NCBI GenBank assembly: GCA_020853635.1
Contig: JADYYN010000239.1
Coordinates: 1 to 56,500 of the forward strand
Reading direction: 5' to 3'
Length of the DNA: 56,500 bases
Source of the DNA: Gemmatimonadaceae bacterium
GTDB taxonomy: Bacteria > Gemmatimonadota > Gemmatimonadetes > Gemmatimonadales > Gemmatimonadaceae
Shown in pieces: positions 50,592-56,500 of the stretch (within the stretch, counting starts at the first letter, position 1; every line of letters begins with the position of its first letter). Both the position numbers and the translations under genes were made by a program. The notes below the pieces were generated by a model that saw nothing but the letters and a program-made list of their open reading frames with translations, was not told the origin of the DNA and made no database searches.

Positions 50592-51314
50592 GTGCCCCGA
50601 CCCAAGAAGAAGACCAGTGCCCACGTGATCCCGATGCCGCGCCCGGAAGCCGATGCACAGCTCACCGGGCAGGCTGAGGACTACCTGAAGGCCATCTATG
50701 AACTTGAGCGCGGGGACCGCGCTGCCGGGACCAACGACATCGCGGCCCGGCTCGGCATCGCCGCGGCGAGTGTGAGCGGCATGGTGCAGCGCCTCGCCAG
50801 GCTGGGATTGGTGCAGGCGGAGCGTTACCGCGGTGCGCGCCTGAGCCCCGCTGGGCGGTCCGCGGCCCTTCGGCTCATCCGTCGCCATCGCATCATCGAG
50901 TCGTACCTCGTGCAGCGGCTCGGGTACGGCTGGGACGATGTGCATGAGGAAGCGGAGCGCATGGAGCACGCGGCCAGCGATGAGCTGATCGCGCGCATGG
51001 CCGAAGCGATCGGCAACCCCACTGAGGACCCCCACGGCGCCCCCATCCCGTCGCCCACGGGCGAGGTGGACGAGACCACGCTCGGTAGCATCGCGGACCT
51101 CCCGGAGGGCCAGACGGCTCGGGTGGTCCGGATGTCGGATCGTGATCCGGAGTTCCTGCGGTACCTGGACGGGATGGGGATCCGCCCGGGCGTGCGGGTG
51201 CAACTCCTTACGAGGGAACCATTTGAGGGCCCGCTCACTCTTCTGGTTGACGGCAGCACGCGGACGATGGGCACTTCTACGGCGACGCGGGTATTCATAA
51301 GGGTCGAGCCGTAG
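50592..51314 (+). CDS. DtxR/MntR-type metal-dependent transcription regulator
   Basis: 240 residues from a GTG with GGAG eight bases upstream. The N-terminus has the family's winged helix (TGQAEDYLKAIYEL, TNDIAARLGIAAASVSGMVQ, LARLGLVQAERYRGARLS), followed by the dimerisation/metal part (LIRRHRIIESYLVQRLGYGWDDVHEEAERMEH) and a C-terminal SH3-like FeoA domain (about 165-240). It represses metal-uptake genes when bound by Fe2+ or Mn2+. An extra basic N-terminal tail of about 20 residues is present. Its targets are not visible in the window; the YceI gene follows 33 bases later. Confidence 0.92.
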   Translation: MPRPKKKTSAHVIPMPRPEADAQLTGQAEDYLKAIYELERGDRAAGTNDIAARLGIAAASVSGMVQRLARLGLVQAERYRGARLSPAGRSAALRLIRRHRIIESYLVQRLGYGWDDVHEEAERMEHAASDELIARMAEAIGNPTEDPHGAPIPSPTGEVDETTLGSIADLPEGQTARVVRMSDRDPEFLRYLDGMGIRPGVRVQLLTREPFEGPLTLLVDGSTRTMGTSTATRVFIRVEP

Positions 51315-51347
51315 TTAACCTGTCACCTGCTTTGGAGTGAGATAGTC

Positions 51348-51917
51348 ATGAACAAGTGGATCACCGCGTTCGTCGCGGCGCCGGTACTGGCTGCGGCGTC
51401 CGCCGCCATCGCCCCGAAGGCCTTCGGGCGCGACGTCGCGCACTCGCAGATCAACTTCGTCGCCGAGTCGCAGCTCGTGGATGCGCACGGCACGTTCGAT
51501 AGCTGGGACGCGACGATCATGTTCGACGCCGAGAAGGTCGAGGCGTCGTCGGTGGTCATCACCATCGATGCGAAGAGCATCAACACCCGCATCGCGCAGC
51601 GTGACAATCACCTCAAGAGCAACGACTTCTTCGCGACGGACTCGTTCCCGCAGATCACGTTCAAGTCGACGATCATCAACAAGCTCGCCGACGACCGGGT
51701 GAACATCACCGGCGATCTCACCATGCGCGGCCGGACCAAGACCATCACGATCCCCACCCGCCTCACCCAGGTGAACGCCGAGCGCAACGTCTGGCGCGTG
51801 AAGGGCACCACGGTGATCAACCGTGAGGACTTCGGCGTGTCGTACCAGTCGGCGATGAACAAGATCAGTTCCGAGGTGCAACTGCAGTTCGACATCGCGT
51901 TCGGGGAGAAGAAGTAG
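51348..51917 (+). CDS. YceI family periplasmic lipid-binding protein
   Basis: 189 residues. Signal peptide (about 1-27), then the lipocalin-like barrel with S-Q-I-N-F-V-A, F-D-S-W-D-A-T and the core DNHLKSNDFFATDSFPQITF, followed by GDLTMRGRTKTITIPTRL and FGVSYQSA. YceI proteins bind polyprenyl-type lipids in the periplasm. The isoprenoid theme of the upstream cluster makes a common ligand conceivable. Ends at a strong hairpin. Confidence 0.92.
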   Translation: MNKWITAFVAAPVLAAASAAIAPKAFGRDVAHSQINFVAESQLVDAHGTFDSWDATIMFDAEKVEASSVVITIDAKSINTRIAQRDNHLKSNDFFATDSFPQITFKSTIINKLADDRVNITGDLTMRGRTKTITIPTRLTQVNAERNVWRVKGTTVINREDFGVSYQSAMNKISSEVQLQFDIAFGEKK

Positions 51918-51934
51918 CTCCGACACGCAAGGCT

Positions 51935-51967
51935 CGCGGGGCGTGCCCGGAACGGGGACGCCCCGCG
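51935..51967 (+). terminator. Terminator after the YceI gene
   Basis: A 10-base perfect inverted repeat (51935-51944 and 51958-51967) with an inner CCCG/CGGG stem, followed by TGTAGTTTGTAG. It separates the YceI gene from the ABC operon. Confidence 0.7.
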
Positions 51968-51983
51968 TGTAGTTTGTAGGGAC

Positions 51984-52850
51984 GTGTTCCCCCTCCCGCT
52001 TCTTCGGGTCCTCGCGCTCGCCGCGGCCCTCCAGCAATCGACGCCGTCGGCCACCTCGCCGATCGCGCCGCCGCGGGACTCCGGTGCGGCCATCCGCAGC
52101 ATCACCATCGACGAACGCCTCGCCGCCGCGGCCGGACTTTCGGTCGGCGATCGCGTGCTGCTCGCCCCCGCCGCCGGCGCCGTCGGAGACTCGGTGGTCA
52201 TCGCCGCCATCACGCGTCGCGGGGCGGACCCGTCGGAAGTCGCGCGCAGCGAGTACCGCGTGCGATTGCATCTCGACCATCTGGAGACGCTCACCCGGTC
52301 CGGTGATCGCGTGGGCCGCTTCGCGGTGCAGTCGCGCGAGGAAGCGGATCCCTCCGCGGTGTCCGCCGCGATCAACGAAGCGGCCTTCGGATTCCGCGCG
52401 TATCCCGCCGCAGAAGTGGCAGTGGAGACCAGCGCGACGTTCCGCGTGGTGAATCGCTTCCATCGTGCGATCGGCGTCATCACCATCGTCGCCAGCGCGA
52501 TTTTCCTGCTCTGCATCACGCTGCTCAAGGTCGACGAACGCCGACGCGACGTGGGCGCGCTGCGCCTCATCGGCATGAGCCGCAGCTCGGTCGTGCGCGC
52601 GGTGGTGCTCGAAGCCTCGCTCGTGTCGCTCATCGGCAGCATCATGGGCGCCGGGCTGGGCTGGTTCGCGTCGTGGGTGGTGAACTGGTACTACCAGGGC
52701 GTGTACGCCACACCGCTGCGCTTCGCGATCGTCACACCGAGTATCGTCGTGTTTGCGGTGACGCTCTCGCTCGGGCTTGGAGTCATTGCGGGGCTGCTCG
52801 CGGCGCAGCGCCTGGTGCGCCGCGCGCCGCTGGAGTTGATCGGCCGATGA
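51984..52850 (+). CDS. FtsX-type ABC permease (short form)
   Basis: 288 residues from a GTG directly after the terminator. An N-terminal hydrophobic segment (about 5-17) is followed by a periplasmic domain (about 25-150) and a C-terminal membrane domain with three helices containing ALRLIGMSRSSVVRAVVLEA, the FtsX hallmark. The protein is about 100 residues shorter than usual. It is the first of four genes that overlap by four bases each. The system resembles LolCDE/MacB/AttEFGH, which extract lipids or export peptides without a substrate channel. A weak start is possible. Confidence 0.78.
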   Translation: MFPLPLLRVLALAAALQQSTPSATSPIAPPRDSGAAIRSITIDERLAAAAGLSVGDRVLLAPAAGAVGDSVVIAAITRRGADPSEVARSEYRVRLHLDHLETLTRSGDRVGRFAVQSREEADPSAVSAAINEAAFGFRAYPAAEVAVETSATFRVVNRFHRAIGVITIVASAIFLLCITLLKVDERRRDVGALRLIGMSRSSVVRAVVLEASLVSLIGSIMGAGLGWFASWVVNWYYQGVYATPLRFAIVTPSIVVFAVTLSLGLGVIAGLLAAQRLVRRAPLELIGR

Positions 52851-54073
52851 TGCTGCGCCTCGCACTCGCCACGTTGTCACGGCGTCGTGCACGCACGGCG
52901 CTCACCACCGCAGGTGTCGCGGTCGCCGCGGCGATGTTGCTCGACATGGTCATGCTGGGCTCAGGTATGCGCGAGAGCTTCCGCGGGTTCATCGAGCAAC
53001 AAGGGTTCCAGATCCGCCTCACACCGCGCGGCACCATGCCGTTCGACTCTGAAGCGACGGTCGGCGGCGGCGCGGCGTTGGTGCAGGCGGTCTCGGCGGA
53101 CCCGGACGTGGTGAAGGTCGCGCCGCTCATCGGGTCGAAGATCTTCTCGCGCGTCACGGCAGCCTCTACGTCCGCGAACACTCCGCCTTCAGGTGCCGAC
53201 TCTGTCGTCGCCGCCTTCGTACTCGGTGTCGTCCCCGCCGTGCAGGGTGACTACCTCATCGTCGAAGGTCGCGAGCTTGCGGCGCCCGACGAGATGGTTG
53301 TGAACGCAAGTTATCTCGCCGCCACCGGATTCGCCGTCGGCGACACGGTGCAGATCGCCGCCGGGTACGACGCGCAGATGCGGCGGTTCGCCGGCACCCG
53401 CACGGTACGCATCGTCGCGCGCGCCCGGTTCGTGATGCTCGGAGGTACGGAGCGCGCGGCAGCGCTGCCGCTCGAGACGGTACAGGCGATGGGTGGGCCC
53501 GAGCGCGCGGACCGCGTGTCGGTGGTGATGGTCGCCACTCGCCCCGGTGCGGACATCGAGACCGTGCGCCTCCGCCTCGAGGCCGCCGATGCGCGCGTCA
53601 GCGCACTCTCCACCGCCGCCGCACTCAAGTTCGTCGATGAACGACTCGGCTACTTCCGTCAGCTGGCGTTCATTCTCGCCACGGTGTCGCTCGCCGTGGG
53701 ATTCCTGCTCGTGACCACACTGGTGACCGTCTCGGTGAACGAACGCATCGGCGAGATCGCGGTGATGCGAGCGATCGGCGTGGCGCGCTGGCGTATCGTG
53801 GCACAGGTGATGGCCGAGGGCGTCGCGCTCTCGTTGGTGGGTGCGACGATCGGACTCGGCTTAGGGCTCATCACCGCGAAGTGGCTCAATGGCATCTTGG
53901 CGGCGTTCCCGGGACTGCCGGCCGCATTCGACTTCTTCTATTTCGAACCGGCGGCGGCATTCCGCTCGCTGGGACTCTTGGTGCTCTGCGGGATCGCGGC
54001 GGGGGTCTGGCCGGCGTGGCGTGCCGCCACGTTGCCCATCGCGAAGACCCTGCGTGAGGAGGCAGTGGCATGA
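52847..54073 (+). CDS. FtsX-type ABC permease (full length)
   Basis: 408 residues with the four-helix MacB/LolC plan: first helix at about 15-38, periplasmic domain (about 45-270), and three C-terminal helices with VMRAIGVARWRIVAQVMAEG. It overlaps the previous stop (ATGA) and the ATPase start. Together with the short permease it probably forms a heterodimeric membrane complex. Confidence 0.88.
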   Translation: MMLRLALATLSRRRARTALTTAGVAVAAAMLLDMVMLGSGMRESFRGFIEQQGFQIRLTPRGTMPFDSEATVGGGAALVQAVSADPDVVKVAPLIGSKIFSRVTAASTSANTPPSGADSVVAAFVLGVVPAVQGDYLIVEGRELAAPDEMVVNASYLAATGFAVGDTVQIAAGYDAQMRRFAGTRTVRIVARARFVMLGGTERAAALPLETVQAMGGPERADRVSVVMVATRPGADIETVRLRLEAADARVSALSTAAALKFVDERLGYFRQLAFILATVSLAVGFLLVTTLVTVSVNERIGEIAVMRAIGVARWRIVAQVMAEGVALSLVGATIGLGLGLITAKWLNGILAAFPGLPAAFDFFYFEPAAAFRSLGLLVLCGIAAGVWPAWRAATLPIAKTLREEAVA

Positions 54074-54801
54074 GGGAGATCGTGCTCGCGGCGCGCGATG
54101 TGCGGCGCGACTATCCGGTGGTGGGTGAACCCGTGCACGCGGTGCGCGGTATCTCGCTCGATGTCGCGGCCGGTGACTGGGTCGCCGTCGTCGGTCCCTC
54201 GGGCTGTGGCAAGTCCACGTTGCTCAACCTGCTCGGCGCGATCGATCGGCCGACCGCGGGCTCCATCTCGATCCGCGGCAAGGACGTCGCGCGCATGAAC
54301 GACGCCGAGGCGACCAGGTTCCGGCTCACCGGCATCGGCTTCGTGTTCCAGCGATTCTATCTCATGCCCACACTCACCGCGTCCGAGAACGTCGAGCTGC
54401 CGATGAGCGAGGCGAAGGTGCCGCGTGCGCAGCGTGTGGCACGCGCGCGTGAGTTGCTCACCTACGTGGGACTCGGCGCGCGCGCGGATCACCGACCGTA
54501 TCAACTCTCCGGTGGTGAACAGCAGCGCGTGGCGATCGCGCGTGCACTGGCGAACCAACCGGCGCTGCTGCTCGCCGACGAACCCACCGGTGAACTCGAC
54601 GCGCGCACCGGCACCGAGATGATCGCATTGTTCGACCGACTCAATCGCGACGGCACCACCATCGTCACGGTCACCCACGACGAGGAGCTCGCGCAGGCCG
54701 CGCGTCGGGTGGTGCACATGAAGGACGGCGCGATCGTCGATCAGGTCGTGCGGCGTCCGCTCGGCGACGACGCTCCTGCGGCGCGTGGGGCCACGGCGTG
54801 A
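54070..54801 (+). CDS. LolD/MacB-type ABC ATPase
   Basis: 243 residues: Walker A GPSGCGKSTLLNLLG, signature LSGGEQQRVAIARALANQP, Walker B LLLADEPTGELD and switch His in VTVTHDEELA. The GEQQR and ADEPTGELD wording is that of the LolD/MacB/FtsE group that works with FtsX-type permeases. Both ends overlap neighbours by four bases (ATGA, GTGA). Confidence 0.95.
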   Translation: MREIVLAARDVRRDYPVVGEPVHAVRGISLDVAAGDWVAVVGPSGCGKSTLLNLLGAIDRPTAGSISIRGKDVARMNDAEATRFRLTGIGFVFQRFYLMPTLTASENVELPMSEAKVPRAQRVARARELLTYVGLGARADHRPYQLSGGEQQRVAIARALANQPALLLADEPTGELDARTGTEMIALFDRLNRDGTTIVTVTHDEELAQAARRVVHMKDGAIVDQVVRRPLGDDAPAARGATA

Positions 54802-56285
54802 TCACCACGCTCGCGCTCCGCGGGTTGCTCGACCGTCCTTGGCGGTCGCTGTTCCTGCTGGGCGGCTTCGGGCTCGGCGTCGGTGTGATGATCACACTGC
54901 TCGCGATCGGCGAAGCGATGGTGCTGCAGTCCAAGGACGAGAAGCTCGTCGGTGGCGGTGATGTCACCGTGTTGCCCGAGGGCTTGGACCTCGAGGTGAT
55001 GAAGACCGGTGGTGTGGGCGGGATGTTCGTGTCCATCGCCAATGCGCGTTTCGTCCATCGCCAGCTGCTCGCCGCGCCGCGGCTTGCGGACCGTGTGGCC
55101 GCGGTGGCGCCGCAGACCGACGGCGTGCTGCTCTATCTCCGCAGCGGGAGCACGGAGTACCCCGTGCGCGCGATGGGTGAACTTCCGGCGGCGACGCGTG
55201 CGGTCGGTGCGGCACCGACCATCGTGTCCGGAACGTGGGTGGACGACGAACACGATCGTCGCTGGCAGCAACCCAAGCCCGACGAGTTGTTGCACGAGAT
55301 CGATCGATTCCACATCACGCCGGCGAGCCTGAGCGAAGCCGAGCGTGCGACGTGGGGCGAGTGGCACTACTTCAACGTGATCAATGATGCGCGCACGCGA
55401 TGGGCGTTCTTGACGCTCGCCGTGGGCGGCGATGTACCGAACGGCACGTGGGGCGGGCAGGTGCTGCTTACTGTGCACGAGAAGGGCAGGGCGGCGCGCC
55501 GCTTCGAACGTGTGGTGGCGCCGCGCGACGTGCGGCTCGATACAACTCGTGCCGACCTCGCACTCGGCGCGGATCGTGTGGAGGTCCTGCCTGACGGACG
55601 CTACCTTGTGACGGCCGAAGCGCGCGAGGTCGGCACCGGGGTGCGCGCTACGGTGTCGCTCATGGTGACACCGACGCCGGGCGCGTATTTCCCCGGCACG
55701 AGCATCGGCGGCGACGCGCTGGTGAGCGGATATGCGGTGCCGGGCCTGCGTGCGTCGGCGGTAGGATCGCTGTGCATCGCCGGTGTCTGCGAGACCTTCG
55801 ATGGTGCGCAGTCGTATCACGACCACAACTGGGGTGTGTGGCGCGACGTCGAGTGGGAGTGGGGCGCGGGGCGCGCGGGTGCGTACACGCTGCTGTACGG
55901 TCGCGTGCTGCGTTCGAGTGCCGACGATGTACGTGAGCCGATCTTCGTGTACCTCGTCGACTCGCTTGGCTTTCGCGCGCTGTTCCGTCCGACGGATATT
56001 CGTTATGAGGACACGCGCAGCATCACGGTGGATGGTGTGCGCGTACGGGTGCCGGCCCGTGCGACGCTCGAGGACGTACGCGGGACGGACACGCTACGTA
56101 TCGTGCTCGACATCGAGGATGCCGTGGGCAGCGATGTGCGGCGGGACCGCCGCGGGCCGGGCGCGCGCGTGGCGCGCGCCAAGCCCTATTTCATCCAGAT
56201 GATGGGGACGGCGACCCTCTCCGGGCGGTTGAACGGGGTGCCGCTCCAGGGGAGCGGCACCGGGTTCTTCGAGACGTACCGCTAG
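54798..56285 (+). CDS. Membrane-anchored protein: MacB-like N-terminus fused to an AttH/CrtC-like domain
   Basis: 495 residues from a GTG. Residues 1-75 hold a membrane helix (LFLLGGFGLGVGVMITLLAI) and the beginning of a MacB-type periplasmic domain, but the three C-terminal FtsX helices are missing. From about 170 onward the protein is a lipocalin-like AttH/hydroxyneurosporene-hydratase-type domain with SYHDHNWGVWRDVEWEWG, the conserved DHxW and W-x-W block. In the Agrobacterium AttEFGH system an ATPase, two permeases and AttH are encoded together; here AttH has been joined to a permease N-terminus. Substrate unknown. It ends in a 10-base tandem repeat. Confidence 0.75.
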   Translation: MITTLALRGLLDRPWRSLFLLGGFGLGVGVMITLLAIGEAMVLQSKDEKLVGGGDVTVLPEGLDLEVMKTGGVGGMFVSIANARFVHRQLLAAPRLADRVAAVAPQTDGVLLYLRSGSTEYPVRAMGELPAATRAVGAAPTIVSGTWVDDEHDRRWQQPKPDELLHEIDRFHITPASLSEAERATWGEWHYFNVINDARTRWAFLTLAVGGDVPNGTWGGQVLLTVHEKGRAARRFERVVAPRDVRLDTTRADLALGADRVEVLPDGRYLVTAEAREVGTGVRATVSLMVTPTPGAYFPGTSIGGDALVSGYAVPGLRASAVGSLCIAGVCETFDGAQSYHDHNWGVWRDVEWEWGAGRAGAYTLLYGRVLRSSADDVREPIFVYLVDSLGFRALFRPTDIRYEDTRSITVDGVRVRVPARATLEDVRGTDTLRIVLDIEDAVGSDVRRDRRGPGARVARAKPYFIQMMGTATLSGRLNGVPLQGSGTGFFETYR

Positions 56286-56288
56286 GCG

Positions 56289-56318
56289 CGAGCCCTACCG
56301 AGCCTTACCGAGCCTTAC
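56289..56318. repeat. Three tandem 10-base repeats
   Basis: CGAGCCCTAC once, then CGAGCCTTAC twice, back to back between the convergent genes. The last unit contains the stop codon of the minus-strand partial gene. Such short repeats are prone to slippage. Confidence 0.85.
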
Positions 56319-56500
56319 GGCTGGCGTGCGAGCGCACGCAGGCTCTGGTGGAGATACTCCACGCGACCGTCACTCCCGCGCACGAGGAGCAGCGTGATCT
56401 TGTCGCCCATCGGCGGGGTGAGCACCAAACGATCATCACCGGCGAGCGCCGCGGGCAGCACCCCAGGTCCCTGACGGAACTTGAGTGCGCCGTTCTCTTC
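56315..56500 (-). CDS. C-terminal fragment of an unknown gene, cut by the window edge
   Basis: The minus strand reads open from base 56500 to a TAA at 56315, giving the last 61 residues of a protein. The sequence includes LKFRQGPGVLPAALAGDD, LVLTPPMGDKITLLLVRG and ends LRALARQP. The beta-strand/turn pattern with strong codon bias makes it a real gene end. The family cannot be told from this part; a C-terminal domain of a serine hydrolase is one possibility. It converges with the AttH-like gene. Confidence 0.65.
   Translation of the reverse strand, partial: EENGALKFRQGPGVLPAALAGDDRLVLTPPMGDKITLLLVRGSDGRVEYLHQSLRALARQP

Noticed and set aside
54798-56285. Carotenoid hydratase (CrtC) assignment
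   Set aside because: No other carotenoid gene is nearby and the ABC context matches AttH-type proteins better.
1-56500. tRNA, rRNA, CRISPR or riboswitch elements
   Set aside because: No cloverleaf, repeat-spacer array, rRNA segment or recognised riboswitch core was noticed; a covariance-model search would be decisive.

Overview
The window is a high-GC Gram-negative chromosome segment. It carries an outer-membrane usher, a porin, an orphan ExbD, lipoproteins, several Ala/Arg/Asp-rich proteins and many GTG starts. The mix of tandem DUF4097 proteins behind an ECF sigma factor, an ABC permease fused to an M1 peptidase and large secreted S9 peptidases suggests Gemmatimonadota. This is inference only, because no rRNA or marker gene is present. 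No tRNA, rRNA, CRISPR array, transposase or integrase was seen. Coding density is very high, and many adjacent genes overlap by 1-4 bases.

Layout. 1-1.1 kb (-): a secreted triple helix-hairpin-helix protein and a small membrane protein. 1.3-2.1 kb (+): pterin-4a-carbinolamine dehydratase and a secreted hypothetical. 2.1-6.9 kb (-): a chaperone-usher-like operon (DUF4402-type subunit, second subunit, chaperone, usher) with a strong hairpin after the first gene. 7.3 kb (+): a short MscL. 7.6-17.3 kb (-): ECF sigma factor, anti-sigma factor, three DUF4097 proteins, ABC ATPase, ABC permease/M1-peptidase fusion and a sulfatase. 17.8-26.4 kb (-): dicarboxylate-type symporter, GT2 glycosyltransferase, HAD phosphatase, then an N6-adenine DNA methylase paired with a SNF2-type helicase (a candidate defence module). 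26.5-29 kb (+): an ABC exporter. 29-32.7 kb: TlpA-like protein, second ECF/zinc anti-sigma pair, rhodanese, Nudix hydrolase, PAP2 phosphatase and a lipoprotein. 32.7-36.9 kb: S9 peptidase and a divergent zinc-ribbon membrane protein. 37-39.7 kb (+): ExbD, alpha/beta hydrolase and porin.

The most striking region is 39.75-47.2 kb. Five plus-strand genes run without a gap, each overlapping the next by 4 bases: class I HMG-CoA reductase, UbiA-type prenyltransferase, a dikinase built like rifampicin phosphotransferase, a BtaA-like DUF3419 protein and a CTP-dependent polyprenol/phytol-kinase-like membrane protein. They converge on an OleC-like acyl-CoA ligase plus a GNAT protein. Read together they look like an undescribed pathway for an isoprenoid or unusual polar lipid. 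That is inference from families and gene coupling; no product can be named.

49.8-56.3 kb: a secreted endostatin/lectin-like protein, a DtxR-type regulator, a YceI protein, and a four-gene ABC system (two FtsX-type permeases, a LolD/MacB-type ATPase, and a membrane-anchored AttH/CrtC-like protein). The window ends inside a minus-strand gene.
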